This document shows, piece after piece, positions 28,754-37,091 of a stretch of DNA of 64,000 nucleotides. The notes beneath the pieces were generated by a model. That model saw only the letters and a program-made list of their open reading frames with translations. It was not told the origin of the DNA and did not search any database. The translations under genes were made by a program, and so were the position numbers. How positions within the stretch are numbered: position 1 is the stretch's first letter; the number at the start of each line of letters is the position of its first letter. Source of the DNA: Caulobacter sp. UNC279MFTsu5.1 (lineage in GTDB: Bacteria > Pseudomonadota > Alphaproteobacteria > Caulobacterales > Caulobacteraceae). The stretch is taken from positions 1-64,000 of the forward strand of contig NZ_FORN01000009.1 in the NCBI RefSeq assembly GCF_900114015.1, given 5' to 3'.

Positions 28754-29047
28754 ATGAAGACTCTGTTTGTTCTGGCCGCTTCGGCCATCGCCCTGACCAC
28801 CGCTTCGTCGGCCTTCGCCGCCGAGGAGCATCACGTCAAGGTTCGCGGCCGCACCGACGCCGCCATCCACGCCGACATCGTCGCCGCCGCCTCGTCGATC
28901 TGCCGCGAGGACACCGGCCTCCACCCCTACGGCGAGTGCGTCCGCGAAGTGACCCGCGACGCCGTCCTGAAGGTGGGCAGCCCCGCCCTGACGGCCTATG
29001 ACCGCCAGGTGTTCCGCACCCGCGGCCTGCTGAAGGCCAGCTACTAA
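28754..29047 (+). CDS. UrcA-family secreted protein 1
   Basis: A 97-residue secreted protein: signal MKTLFVLAASAIALTTASSAFA, then a short mature domain with the UrcA-family pattern V-x-V-R...L-x-A-D-I-x-x-A-A-x-x-I-C and a second cysteine in YGECVRE. The two cysteines can form a disulfide. The domain is abundant in Caulobacterales and Sphingomonadales and uncharacterised. ATG 28754 directly opens the signal sequence. It is the first of two tandem paralogues (next at 29291), separated by 243 bases with its own promoter-like sequences. Confidence 0.85.
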   Translation: MKTLFVLAASAIALTTASSAFAAEEHHVKVRGRTDAAIHADIVAAASSICREDTGLHPYGECVREVTRDAVLKVGSPALTAYDRQVFRTRGLLKASY

Positions 29048-29290
29048 GACCTGTTCGGGCGCGGCCCCGCGCGGCTTCGGCCGGCGTGGGGCCGGGTTCT
29101 GCTTCCGTTTGCCGCAACCGTTCGTTGTCAACGGATTATGTGACCGCGCTGCAATATAACCGTTGATAAGTGACGGCCTGCAAGTTATAGCTCGGCCAAG
29201 TCGGCAGAGCGGGCGAGATCCTGGACCAGCCGGCGCGGGGAAGCGCATTTCGGACGGGTTGAAGATCAACGCTGTCCTGGAATCCGTCCC

Positions 29291-29581
29291 ATGATCCGCT
29301 CCATCGTCCTGGCCGCCTCGGCCGTCGCCCTGTTCGCCGCCGCGCCCGCCGGCGCCGCCGAAATCCGCATCACGACCGCCGGCAAGGCCCCGGCCGAGCT
29401 GCGCGCCGAGATCGTCAAGGCCGCCTCGACCGTCTGCTGGCAGAACGTCCGGGGGGAGAGCTTGGCCTCCTACCTGTACCCCTCGTGCGTCCGCGCCTCG
29501 GTCAACGACGCGGTCAGCAAGCTGAACAACCCCGACCTGGTCGCCTATAACGAAGCCAACCCGGCCATCCGCGCCCGCTAA
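29291..29581 (+). CDS. UrcA-family secreted protein 2
   Basis: A 96-residue paralogue of the preceding protein. Signal MIRSIVLAASAVALFAAAPAGAA, mature domain IRITTAGKAPAELRAEIVKAASTVCWQN with a second cysteine in YPSCVRA, and DAVSKLNNPDLVAYNEANP. Spacing of the AA-x-x-x-C motif and the second C-V-R is the same as in the upstream copy, but overall similarity is modest, so duplication is old. A terminator follows at 29638. Confidence 0.8.
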   Translation: MIRSIVLAASAVALFAAAPAGAAEIRITTAGKAPAELRAEIVKAASTVCWQNVRGESLASYLYPSCVRASVNDAVSKLNNPDLVAYNEANPAIRAR

Positions 29582-29637
29582 GGCTTCCAAAGTTTAGTAC
29601 GGGGCGGCGTATCGGCCCCTTTCAGTGGCGTTGAAGA

Positions 29638-29666
29638 GCCCTCCCCGGCGACGGGGAGGGCTTTTT
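29638..29666 (+). terminator. Rho-independent terminator after urcA-type gene 2
   Basis: GCCCTCCCC and GGGGAGGGC arms with a GGCGAC loop are followed by TTTTT. It also lies just beyond the convergent operon ending at 29678. Confidence 0.88.
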
Positions 29667-29677
29667 CGTGGGCCGGA

Positions 29678-30100
29678 TCAGGCTGGGCGAGCCCGCGGGT
29701 CCGGCGCGCGCCGCGAAAGGGCCAGCCGGGCGCCCAGCCAGACGCAGGGGACGGCTTCCAGCGGGATCGACAGCGCGTACCAGGCCGGTCCCAGCCGCCC
29801 GCCGCCCGCGGCGTAGTAGGTGGCCACGCCGGCTAGGCCCGCCGCCAGGCCGACGCCGGCCAGGATCCAGGCGTGGCGCATGGGCCGATCGGGCGCCAGG
29901 CGGACGGCGGCGTAGCCGCCCGCGATGGTGAAGACCGCGCGATAGGCCGCGGCCAGGACGAACCGCGGGTCGGACATGACCTCGGGCGCGGCGGGGAAGA
30001 CGCCGACGGCGTGCATCGCCATGTCCGTGAGGGTGGCGGGGATCGCCGTGGCCGCGACGCCCGCCGCGACCGCGCCGAAGCTGGCGAGCCGGACCCTCAC
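29678..30100 (-). CDS. Small membrane protein of ArsR/AHSA1 operon
   Basis: A 140-residue inner-membrane protein beginning at GTG 30100, which overlaps the stop of the AHSA1 gene (GTGA). About four hydrophobic segments are visible: residues 5-25 (SFGAVAAGVAATAIPATL), 46-66, 75-98 (WILAGVGLAAGLAGVATYYAAG) and 103-122 (PAWYALSIPLEAVPCVWLGARLAL). I know no function for it. As the last gene of an ArsR-AHSA1-membrane cluster it may be a transport or sensor partner. No catalytic motif is visible. Confidence 0.7.
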   Translation of the reverse strand: MRVRLASFGAVAAGVAATAIPATLTDMAMHAVGVFPAAPEVMSDPRFVLAAAYRAVFTIAGGYAAVRLAPDRPMRHAWILAGVGLAAGLAGVATYYAAGGGRLGPAWYALSIPLEAVPCVWLGARLALSRRAPDPRARPA

Positions 30101-30615
30101 GACGCCATCCCCTTGCCCTGGGCCGCCAGCAGGGCGTCCAGCTTGCGCATCTGGCTCTCGTGACCGGCGCGGGCCCGTTCGGTCCAGGCGTGGTCGTGCA
30201 TGGCGTCGAAGGTGATGGTCAGGGCCGTCTTGCCGCCGACCGCCGTCAGTTCGACCACGGTGGCGACATCGTAGGGCTCCACGCCCGGCACGAAGTCGGT
30301 CAGCGTCTTGTAGGCCAGCCGGTTCGGCGCGGAGACTTCGGTATAGGTGACCTTGCACGGGGTGGAGAGCGGCATGTTCGACTGCTTCATGAACGCCGCC
30401 ATCTCGGGCGCAACGGCGGTCATCAGATAGGTCATCTCGCCGCCGGGGCGCAGGTCCAGCCCGGTGACCGTCACCTCGAAGCCTTCCGGACCCCACCAGG
30501 ATTCGATGCCGGCCTTGGTCGTCCACAAGGCCCAGGCTTCCTCGAGCGAGGCGGCGTAGGTGCGTTGGATCGAGAACTGGGCGCGCGCGGCGCCGGCGAC
30601 GGTGGTGTCGTTCAC
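30097..30615 (-). CDS. AHSA1/SRPBCC-domain protein
   Basis: A 172-residue protein with one START-like SRPBCC/AHSA1 fold: FSIQRTYAASLEEAWALWTTKAGIESWWGPEGFE at the front, VTGLDLRPGGEMTYLM and a C-terminal helix with HAWTERARAGHESQMRKLDALLA. Such proteins bind hydrophobic ligands in a cavity. They are very often encoded beside an ArsR-type repressor, as here. Start is GTG 30615, preceded by AAGGAGGA and overlapping the ArsR stop codon. Ligand is unknown. Confidence 0.9.
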   Translation of the reverse strand: MNDTTVAGAARAQFSIQRTYAASLEEAWALWTTKAGIESWWGPEGFEVTVTGLDLRPGGEMTYLMTAVAPEMAAFMKQSNMPLSTPCKVTYTEVSAPNRLAYKTLTDFVPGVEPYDVATVVELTAVGGKTALTITFDAMHDHAWTERARAGHESQMRKLDALLAAQGKGMAS

Positions 30616-30962
30616 TTGGAATCCTCCTTGTCGGCGGTCTTTCCGGCCGCCCGGTTGCGTTCGAGGGCGGCGCCGAACCGGTCCAGCCGGGCCTCCCAGT
30701 GACGGCGATAGTCGGCCACCCAGGCTTCGAGCTGGTCGAAGGCCTCCTTGCGCAGCGAATAGAGCCGCTTCTGGCCGTCGGGGCGCATCCGTACGATCCC
30801 CGCCTCCATCAGGATGCGAAGGTGGCGCGAGACGCCCGACTGATGGATGTCCATGCGCTCGACGATGTCGCCGACGGCGCATTCGCCGGACTTCATCGCC
30901 TCGACGATGCGAAGCCGGGTCGGGTCGCCGAGCGCGAGGAAAAGGTTTATCTGCGTTTCCAT
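30612..30962 (-). CDS. ArsR-family transcriptional repressor
   Basis: A 116-residue winged-helix regulator: LALGDPTRLRIVEAMKSGECAVGDIVERM is the first part, HQSGVSRHLRILMEAGIVRMRPDGQKRLYSL is the recognition helix and wing. It has no ArsR-type CxC metal site, and belongs to the class paired with AHSA1 proteins (SdpR/YczG-like). It is the promoter-proximal gene of the operon 30612-30097-29678 and probably autoregulates it. The start region overlaps AT-rich direct repeats (30959-30987). Confidence 0.92.
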   Translation of the reverse strand: METQINLFLALGDPTRLRIVEAMKSGECAVGDIVERMDIHQSGVSRHLRILMEAGIVRMRPDGQKRLYSLRKEAFDQLEAWVADYRRHWEARLDRFGAALERNRAAGKTADKEDSK

Positions 30963-30987
30963 GCATATACATTTACATGCATATATT
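30959..30987. promoter_or_regulatory. Candidate ArsR operator
   Basis: CATGCATATA occurs twice within 28 bases (starting at 30960 and about 30977), an AT-rich island in GC-rich DNA that overlaps the ArsR start codon. This placement is typical for an autoregulatory operator. Confidence 0.5.
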
Positions 30988-31035
30988 TGGATGTCAACGC
31001 CGACCTCGCCCCTCTCGGCGCCGGGGTCAAACGCG

Positions 31036-31068
31036 AAAAGGCCCGCGAGGCGAACCTCGCGGGCCTTT
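31036..31068 (-). terminator. rpmB terminator
   Basis: GGCCCGCGAGG (31040-31050) and CCTCGCGGGCC (31055-31065) form an 11-bp stem with a CGAA loop, flanked by an AAAA run on the left (a T tract on the minus strand), 25 bases beyond the rpmB stop. Confidence 0.9.
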
Positions 31069-31092
31069 CGTTCGGCCGAAACCGAGAAGGTG

Positions 31093-31392
31093 TTAGGCGG
31101 CGACCGCGGCGGCCTTGGCCTTGGCCTTGACCTGAGCCTTGATCTTCAGGGCGCGCGGCGACAGCTGCTCGTCCTTGGCGCCCAGCAGGAAGGTGTCCAG
31201 GCCGCCCTTGAAGTCCAGGGTGCGCAGGGCCGCGTTGCTGATGCGCAGCTTGAAGGTCTGACCCAGCGAGTCCGACTGCAGCGAAGCGGGCGACAGGGCC
31301 GGCAGGAAGCGGCGCTTGGTCTTGATGTTCGAGTGGCTCACATTGTGGCCGACCATCGGACCGATCCCGGTGAGTTCGCAACGGCGCGACAT
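31093..31392 (-). CDS. rpmB: 50S ribosomal protein L28
   Basis: The 99-residue ribosomal protein bL28 of the large subunit. It begins MSRRCELTGIGPMVGHNVSHSN, the bL28 signature, and continues IKTKRRFLPALSPASL. The second half ends in a lysine/alanine-rich tail typical of alphaproteobacterial versions, which are longer than the 78-residue enterobacterial protein. ATG 31392 is unambiguous. It has its own terminator. Confidence 0.97.
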   Translation of the reverse strand: MSRRCELTGIGPMVGHNVSHSNIKTKRRFLPALSPASLQSDSLGQTFKLRISNAALRTLDFKGGLDTFLLGAKDEQLSPRALKIKAQVKAKAKAAAVAA

Positions 31393-31605
31393 GGTGGATA
31401 CCTTGGGCTTGGGCGAAGCTAAGGGCTCCGCGACATGAAATTTCGGCCACGCGATGGACGGACCGCCGCGCGAGAGCGGGCGATATAGGCGAAGGGGCCT
31501 TGCCGAGTCAAGCCGCGCCTGATGATCCACGGCCCCAACATCGCCTTCAAACGCGGTTCATCTGCCGCTCCCTATATAGAGCCGTCCCACCAGGAGATCG
31601 ACCGC

Positions 31606-32052
31606 ATGTGTCTGTTCGTCCCCGCCATGATCGCCGGAACCCTGATTCTGGGCGCCGTGGCGGCCGTCGCGGCCCCACCCCAGGTCGCCAGCGCCGCCGG
31701 CGCGCGTACGACGATCCTGCCTGGCCAGTGGGAGTACAGCTACCGCATCGGCCCGATCCCGGCCGGCGGCGAGGACCGTTGTCTCAAGCAGGCCGACGTC
31801 GAGCAGTTCGCCAAGGGCATCTGCACCCGCAAATACACCTGCGACTACGACACCCGCGTGGTGCAGGACGGCAAGGTGGCGCTGAAGGGAACCTGGACCG
31901 ACAAGAAGGGCCGCGTCGCCCCGGTGACCGCCAACGGGACCTATACGCCCGAGAGTTTCCGCCTGAACGTCCACATGAAGACCATCAACGGCATCCCCCT
32001 GGCCGGAGTGATGGACGCCAAGCGCGTCAGCGCCGAGTGCAAGGCGGGCTAG
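31606..32052 (+). CDS. Exported DUF3617-family protein
   Basis: A 148-residue protein with a signal peptide (MCLFVPAMIAGTLILGAVAAVAA) and a mature domain of the DUF3617 type: LPGQWEYSYRIGPIPAGGEDRCLKQADVEQFAKGIC, then YTCDYDTRVVQDGKVALKG and MKTINGIPLAGVMDAKRVSAEC. Four or more cysteines are positioned as in the family for disulfides. ATG 31606 has AGGAGAT upstream. The family is widespread in Sphingomonadales and Caulobacterales and has no established function. It begins about 200 bases from the divergent rpmB gene. Confidence 0.75.
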   Translation: MCLFVPAMIAGTLILGAVAAVAAPPQVASAAGARTTILPGQWEYSYRIGPIPAGGEDRCLKQADVEQFAKGICTRKYTCDYDTRVVQDGKVALKGTWTDKKGRVAPVTANGTYTPESFRLNVHMKTINGIPLAGVMDAKRVSAECKAG

Positions 32053-32163
32053 GGGCGGTCGCGACAGAGGCGCTCGGTCGCCGGGTTGCCAAGGCTCGAT
32101 CCGGCGCGAAAACTGTCGCGCCGCATCCGGGGACGATCTCCGGACGGCGTGGAGATCCAGCGC

Positions 32164-32421
32164 ATGGCCGACGAGACCGCCGTCAATCCCCAGATCACCG
32201 ACGCCGTCACCCAATCGAACGTGAAGGTGGTCGGCGAGACGCCCGCCATGGCCGTGGGCTTGGTCCCGCCGACCAGCATCCACTTCCAGAACGCTGTCGC
32301 CGACCAGCAGCAGCGGGAGGCCCTGGCCCAGGCCGCGGCCAACCGGCGCGCGGCGCGGAGCCATGGTCCCGACACGGCCGGCGATCTGGGGCCTGGGGCG
32401 AGACCGGCGCGCGAGGACTGA
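32164..32421 (+). CDS. RebB-family R-body protein homologue
   Basis: An 85-residue protein whose first 60 residues follow the RebB/Reb R-body protein pattern: VNPQITDAVTQSNVKVVGETPAMAVG, then a helical QNAVADQQQREALAQAAANRRAA. Reb proteins polymerise into refractile, contractile protein ribbons (R-bodies), known from Caedibacter and encoded silently in many proteobacteria. Usually several reb genes plus regulators are clustered; here only one is seen. ATG 32164 is chosen because the family begins with VNPQITDAVTQ about five residues later. It follows the DUF3617 gene by 111 bases. Confidence 0.85.
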   Translation: MADETAVNPQITDAVTQSNVKVVGETPAMAVGLVPPTSIHFQNAVADQQQREALAQAAANRRAARSHGPDTAGDLGPGARPARED

Positions 32422-32463
32422 GGCGCTCGCCGTACGCGCCCGCCGTCCGCCCTGTTTGTGGTT

Positions 32464-32483
32464 AATCCAAATTAAGCTACAAT
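32464..32483 (+). promoter_or_regulatory. Orphan promoter-like sequence
   Basis: GCTACAAT at 32476-32483 matches the Caulobacter housekeeping -10 element, with TTAATC at 32462-32467 a poor -35. No rightward gene follows within 600 bases, so either an unannotated small RNA starts here or the match is by chance. Confidence 0.25.
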
Positions 32484-32616
32484 AGATGGTAGGGAACAAA
32501 CGCTGAATCGGGCCAAGTCGCTGATTCGGTCATGATTCGTTTCGCTCGTGTTCGGGCGAAGGTTAGCCGGCGTTAACCGCTCGAGCTTCCCGCCTCCTCC
32601 AAGACCTCGGACGACG

Positions 32617-33027
32617 TCATCGGACGGGCGGCTCCAGGGCCGTCACGACCAGTTGGGTGTCCATATATTCGGTCAGCGAGGCGATCTTGCCGCCCCGCAG
32701 CCGGCATACCCAGCAATAGGTGTTGTCGTAGCGCTTGCCGGCCTTGGTGACGACCTTGCCCCGGCACTCGACCACCACCGTGTCGTCCTCGACGATGATC
32801 GCGTCGGCGACGTTGACATACTGGTCGGCGAACTGGGCGAACAGCGGGGTCAGCAGGTCACGGCGGATGGCGGTCTTGCCGGTGTAGACGCCCGACCAGG
32901 GCGTGGTTCCGATCATCCGCCAGACGGTGGTCTCGTCCAGGCTGTCGAGGAACGGACGGGCGTCGCCGCGCGCCAGGCCGTCGAAGATCCGTTGCATCAG
33001 GTGCTTGTTGTCGTCGGTCGCGCTCAT
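32617..33027 (-). CDS. NTF2-like (SnoaL/ketosteroid-isomerase-fold) protein
   Basis: A 136-residue cone-barrel protein: NKHLMQRIFDGLARGDARPFLDSLDETTVWRMIGTTPWSGVYTGKTAIRRDLLTPLF, followed by DTVVVECRGKVVTKAGKRYDNTYCWVCRLRGGKIASLTEYMDTQLV. This layout matches the SnoaL-like NTF2 superfamily, whose members are isomerases, cyclases or small-ligand binders. ATG 33027 is chosen. It is divergent from the LysR gene at 33116 across 88 bases, so LysR control is probable. Confidence 0.85.
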   Translation of the reverse strand: MSATDDNKHLMQRIFDGLARGDARPFLDSLDETTVWRMIGTTPWSGVYTGKTAIRRDLLTPLFAQFADQYVNVADAIIVEDDTVVVECRGKVVTKAGKRYDNTYCWVCRLRGGKIASLTEYMDTQLVVTALEPPVR

Positions 33028-33115
33028 GGCGGCTCTCCGTGTGAAAGGGAGCCTCATGATCCGGCGATCGACATCATTCATCCAATCGATGCTTGTGATG
33101 ATCTATATTCATCAG
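33028..33115. promoter_or_regulatory. Divergent LysR-controlled promoter region
   Basis: An AT-rich 88-base spacer between the NTF2-like gene and its LysR neighbour. It contains ATTCATCC ... ATTCATCAGATGAA, including the inverted motif TTCATC/GATGAA at 33109-33119, the kind of interrupted palindrome that LysR proteins bind. Confidence 0.45.
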
Positions 33116-34018
33116 ATGAACCTAGCCCAACTCGACCTGAACCTGCTGGTGGCCCTGGACGCCTTGCTGGCCGAGGCCGCGGTCGGGCGGGCCGCCCGGC
33201 GTCTGAACCTGTCGCAGCCGGCGGTCAGCCACGCCCTGCGCCGCCTGCGCGAGGCGACCGGCGATCCGCTGCTGGTGCGGGTGGGGCCGCGCATGGAGCT
33301 GACGCCCCACGCCCAGGCCCTGCGCGCGCCCCTGGCCCAGGCCCTGGACCAGGTGCGCGGCCTGTTCCAGCCCCAGGGCTTCGACCCGGCGACCAGCACG
33401 CGCGGCTTTCGCCTGATGATGCCCGACCTGTGCGTCGACCTGCTGATGCCGGCGGTGCTGGCCCAGGTCGCCGCCGCCGCGCCGGCCGTGCGGCTGGACG
33501 TCGTGCCCTGGCGCGGCCCGGCCGTGCTGACCCCCGACTTCGCCCGCACCATCGACCTGGTGGTCGCCTGGACTGGCGAGGCCTATCCCGGCTTCCATCG
33601 CCAGACGCTCTACACCGACCGCGACGCCCTGGCCGTGCGGCGCGGCCATCCGGACATCGGGCGGCTGTCGGACCTGGCGGGCTTCAACGCCGCTCGCCAC
33701 GTGGCGGTGGTCGGGGCGGGCGAGCGCGACGACGCCATCGAGCCTTTCCTACGCCAGAACGGCATAGAGCGCCGCATCGCCCTGGCCGTGCCCAGCTACC
33801 TGCAGGCCCTGCGGATGACCGCCCGCTCGGACCTGGTGGCCTTCGTGCCCGGCCGGCTGATCGCGGCCCTGGCCGGACCCCTGGACCTGGTGCGGGTCGA
33901 GCCGCCGATCGATCCGGGCGAGGATCGGCAGTACCTGTTCCATCCGGTGGTGGCGCACAGGGATCCGGGGTCGGTGTGGATCCGGGAGCTGGTGCTGCAG
34001 GTGGGACGGGGGCTGTAG
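33116..34018 (+). CDS. LysR-family transcriptional regulator
   Basis: A 300-residue regulator. The N-terminal winged helix-turn-helix is canonical: LDLNLLVALDALLAEAAVGRAARRLNLSQPAVSHALRRLREATGDPLLVR. The C-terminal substrate-binding domain starts at about residue 90. ATG 33116 was selected because it begins just before MNLAQLDLNLLV, as in the NodD/PcpR-like LysR branch. It is divergent from the NTF2-like gene, its most probable target. Confidence 0.93.
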   Translation: MNLAQLDLNLLVALDALLAEAAVGRAARRLNLSQPAVSHALRRLREATGDPLLVRVGPRMELTPHAQALRAPLAQALDQVRGLFQPQGFDPATSTRGFRLMMPDLCVDLLMPAVLAQVAAAAPAVRLDVVPWRGPAVLTPDFARTIDLVVAWTGEAYPGFHRQTLYTDRDALAVRRGHPDIGRLSDLAGFNAARHVAVVGAGERDDAIEPFLRQNGIERRIALAVPSYLQALRMTARSDLVAFVPGRLIAALAGPLDLVRVEPPIDPGEDRQYLFHPVVAHRDPGSVWIRELVLQVGRGL

Positions 34019-34022
34019 AGGC

Positions 34023-34595
34023 CTACCGCCCGCGCTTGGGCGCCACCGAGAACTCCAGGTCGAACAGCGTCGGCGCGTCGGTGGTCTTTGCCCGCTCGAT
34101 GGTCAGCATCCGCGCCTTGGTCTGCAAGCCGCCGGGCGAGGAGAAGCCGCCGGGCTTGCCGTCGGCGCCCAGCACCCGGTGGCAGGGCACGATGATCGGC
34201 CAGGGATTGTCGCCCATGGCCTTGCCGATGGCGCGGGCCGCGCCCGGCTCGCCGATGGCCTTGGCGATCTGGCCGTAGGTGATGGTCTCGCCCGGCGGCA
34301 CGGCGCGGGCCACCTCGTAGACCCGGCGGTTGAAGGGCGGCACGACGTCGTAGTCCAGCTCGACGTCGATCAGGTCGTCGCGTCTGCCCGACAGGAGGTC
34401 GTTGATCCGGTCGACGACCTGCTGGACGTCGGGCGGCGGCGCGGCCTCGACGGCGTCCGGATGGCGGCGGCGCAGACGATCCCAGGACGCCCCCGGCGTG
34501 GGGTCCGGAAGTTGCGCCCCGACCAAGCCCTTGGGGCCCCAGGCCAGGCCGCAAAGTCCGATCGGCGTTTCGAAAAGCGCGAAGCCCTGGGTCAT
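34023..34595 (-). CDS. Methylated-DNA-[protein]-cysteine S-methyltransferase
   Basis: A 190-residue suicide DNA alkyltransferase that moves the methyl group from O6-methylguanine to its own cysteine. The active-site motif is IIVPCHRVLG (cysteine near residue 139) preceded by the helix-turn-helix region TYGQIAKAIGEPGAARAIGKAMGDNPWP. The N-terminal domain (1-80) is the usual variable module; no Ada phosphotriester-repair domain is fused. Start ATG 34595. Its stop is only four bases from the convergent LysR gene. Confidence 0.95.
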   Translation of the reverse strand: MTQGFALFETPIGLCGLAWGPKGLVGAQLPDPTPGASWDRLRRRHPDAVEAAPPPDVQQVVDRINDLLSGRRDDLIDVELDYDVVPPFNRRVYEVARAVPPGETITYGQIAKAIGEPGAARAIGKAMGDNPWPIIVPCHRVLGADGKPGGFSSPGGLQTKARMLTIERAKTTDAPTLFDLEFSVAPKRGR

Positions 34596-34752
34596 GGGCG
34601 GAATTATAGCAGCGGGACGCGGCGTTTGGAGCCGTCTTGCGACTTGGGAGTCCGTTATCCGCCATCGCCTGCCGGGTTGACGGCGCGCGCTGTTTCAACT
34701 CGCGTCCCTCTGCCCTACGATTTCCGTTTCTTGCTCTCCGGGGGAAACCGTC

Positions 34753-36387
34753 ATGCGCCGCGCCTTCGTCCTCGCCGCCCTGCTGGCGTGCGCGAGTCCC
34801 GTTCCGGCGCTCGCCGGCGACATCCTGATCCACGGCGGGCCGATCCACACCGGCGTCGCCGCCGCCCCGACCGCCCAGGCCGTGCTGATCCGCGACGACC
34901 GCATCGCCTTCGTCGGCGATCTGGCCGCCGCCCGGGCCAAGGCGGCCAAGGGCGCCCGCGACATCGACCTGAAGGGCGCGGCGGCCTTCCCGGGCTTCGT
35001 CGACGCCCACGCCCACCTGACCGGCATCGGCCTGCGCGAGCTGACCCTCAACCTCGACAAGACCGACTCGGTCGAGAGCCTGGTCGCCGCCGTGAAGGCC
35101 TACGCCGCCGCCCACCCGGACGGCCCGATCTTCGGGCGCGGCTGGATCGAGACCCACTGGCCCGAGAAGCGCTTCCCCAACCGCGCCGACCTCGACCGCG
35201 CCGCGCCCGGCCGGGTGGTGGTGCTGGAGCGGGCCGACGGCCATGCGGTGGTCGCCTCCAGCGCCGCCCTGGCGGCGGCGAAGGTGACGAAGGACACCGC
35301 CGCCCCGGCCGGCGGCCAGATCCTGAAGGGCCCGGACGGCGCGCCCGACGGCATGCTGGTCGACCACGCCCAGGGTCTGGTCGCGGGCGTGATCCCGCCG
35401 CCGTCCGAGGCCCTCAAGCGCCAGGCCCTGGAAAAGGCCGGCGCCCTCTACGCCTCGCGCGGCTGGACGGGCCTGGGCAATATGAGCGTCGAGGCGCCCG
35501 ACCTGGCGATCCTTCGGAGCCTGGCCGCTGACAAGCGGTTCAGCCTGCGCGTCGACAACTACATGGACCCCAGCGGCGCCGCCGAGGTGCTGGCCAAGGG
35601 GCCGTCGACCGACACGACCGGCCTGATCCGGGTGCGCGGGATCAAGCTCTACATGGACGGCGCCCTGGGCTCGCGCGGCGCGGCCCTGCTCGAGCCCTAC
35701 AGCGACGCCGAGGGCCTGGGCCTGCAGCTGACGCCGCGCGACAAGGGGCTGGCGCTGATGAAGCAGGCCAAGGCCGTCGGCGCCCAGGTGGCGATGCACG
35801 CGATCGGCGACCGCGGCGCCCGCATGACGCTGGACTGGTTCGAGGAGAGTCTGGCGGGGGATACGAAAGCCCGCTGGCGGATCGAGCATTCGCAGATCGT
35901 CGCCGACACCGACCTGCCGCGCTTCGCCAAGCTGGGGGTGATCGCCTCGATGCAGCCCAGCCACGCGATCGGCGACCTCTATTTCGCCCCCGCCCGCCTG
36001 GGCCAGGCGCGGCTGCACGAGGGCTATCGCTGGAAGGACTTCCTCGACAGCGGGGCGGTGGTCGCCGCCGGCTCGGACGCCCCGGTCGAGGTGGGCGACC
36101 CGCGCATCGAGTTCTACGCCGCCGTCTACCGCCACAGCCTGGACGGCTTCGCCAACGCCGACTGGCATCTGGAGGAAGCCGTCAGCCGCGACCAGGCCCT
36201 GCGCATGCTGACCTGGGCCCCGGCCTACGCCGCCTTCGCCGAACAGGAGCGCGGCACGCTGGAGGCCGGCAAGAAGGCCGACGTGACGGTGTTCTCCAAG
36301 GACCTGATGACGGTGGCGCCGCCGGAGATCCTCAAGGCCGACGCGGTGCTGACCCTCGTCGACGGCAAGGTGGTGTTCGAGAAGTAG
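34753..36387 (+). CDS. Exported YtcJ-type amidohydrolase
   Basis: A 544-residue metal-dependent amidohydrolase (amidohydrolase_3 family, N-substituted formamide deformylase/YtcJ type). Signal peptide MRRAFVLAALLACASPVPALA directs export. Metal-site motifs include HAHLTGIG (about residue 84), the carboxylated-lysine region GIKLYMDGALGSRGA, HAIGDRGARMTLD, EHSQIV and SDAPVEVGDPR. The C-terminal composite domain ends LEAGKKADVTVFSKDLMTV. It would cleave an amide or cyclic amide, substrate unknown. Codon use and GC are normal. It stands alone between the alkyltransferase and repeat copy 3. Confidence 0.9.
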   Translation: MRRAFVLAALLACASPVPALAGDILIHGGPIHTGVAAAPTAQAVLIRDDRIAFVGDLAAARAKAAKGARDIDLKGAAAFPGFVDAHAHLTGIGLRELTLNLDKTDSVESLVAAVKAYAAAHPDGPIFGRGWIETHWPEKRFPNRADLDRAAPGRVVVLERADGHAVVASSAALAAAKVTKDTAAPAGGQILKGPDGAPDGMLVDHAQGLVAGVIPPPSEALKRQALEKAGALYASRGWTGLGNMSVEAPDLAILRSLAADKRFSLRVDNYMDPSGAAEVLAKGPSTDTTGLIRVRGIKLYMDGALGSRGAALLEPYSDAEGLGLQLTPRDKGLALMKQAKAVGAQVAMHAIGDRGARMTLDWFEESLAGDTKARWRIEHSQIVADTDLPRFAKLGVIASMQPSHAIGDLYFAPARLGQARLHEGYRWKDFLDSGAVVAAGSDAPVEVGDPRIEFYAAVYRHSLDGFANADWHLEEAVSRDQALRMLTWAPAYAAFAEQERGTLEAGKKADVTVFSKDLMTVAPPEILKADAVLTLVDGKVVFEK

Positions 36388-36414
36388 GGGCTCTGTTCAA
36401 TTAGCTCTCAAAGG

Positions 36415-36527
36415 GTTGTCATCCCGGAAAGCGCGCAGCGCTTGTCCGGGATCCAGGTGAACCACACCGCATTTAGCCCAGTCCCCTGGGTCCCGGACAG
36501 CCTCCGCGAGGCTTCCGGGATGACAAC
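36415..36527. repeat. GTCATCCCGG-family inverted repeat, copy 3
   Basis: Starts GTTGTCATCCCGGAAAGC and ends GGGATGACAAC. The arms are nearly perfect inverted repeats. The middle (GGGATCCAGGTGAACC ... CAGTCCCCTGGGTCCCGG) matches copy 2 (15481-15592) closely over most of the length. Confidence 0.85.
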
Positions 36528-36546
36528 GATTTTGAGTTCGAGGGAG

Positions 36547-36975
36547 CTACCGCACGATCGTCGCCTGCCGCGCGGTCAGCAGCCAGGTCGCGCCCTCGGG
36601 GCGCCAGAGCTCGGTGAAGCGGCGGCGCACCGTCTGGCCGGCCAGGGGGTTCTTGCCCTTGGGCACGACGGTCTCCTCGCCCATCAGCAGCACCATGTCG
36701 CCGCGCAGGGACGCGTGCTCGATCAGGCGCTCGTACTGGCTGTAGCTGATCTTGCCGTCGGCGTTCAGCTGGGCGACCACGGCGCGCGAGGCGACGATGT
36801 TGACCGGATTGTTGACCACCAGCTCGGGCGCCAGGGCGGCGGCGAACACCGTATATTCGTCGGCGATGAGGGCGGCGTCCACCTTCTCGATCGCCCGCAT
36901 CACGGCGGCGATCTTCTCGTCGAGCACCGCCGCCTGGACCTCGGGGTTGGCGGCCTTCCATCGGGAATTCTGCAC
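36547..36975 (-). CDS. NTF2-like/DUF4440-type protein
   Basis: A 142-residue cone-barrel protein: EKIAAVMRAIEKVDAALIADEYTVFAAALAPELVVNNPVNIVASRAVV, then YSQYERLIEHASLRGDMVLLMGEETVV and RRRFTELWRPEGATWLLTARQATIV. This is the nuclear-transport-factor-2 superfamily layout of the SnoaL/DUF4440 type. GTG 36975 is chosen because GGAGGC lies upstream; no ATG is in frame before the conserved core. No catalytic assignment is possible. Neighbours do not suggest a pathway. Confidence 0.75.
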   Translation of the reverse strand: MQNSRWKAANPEVQAAVLDEKIAAVMRAIEKVDAALIADEYTVFAAALAPELVVNNPVNIVASRAVVAQLNADGKISYSQYERLIEHASLRGDMVLLMGEETVVPKGKNPLAGQTVRRRFTELWRPEGATWLLTARQATIVR

Positions 36976-37091
36976 GGCTCAAGCCTCCATTCGGTAGCGT
37001 GAAGGACAGCTATGGGAAGCATAGGCCTCGTGGGGGCGGCGGCAAGCCGCCGTCGGCCTGGAGCGTCAATTCACCACGCGACCAGGACTGG

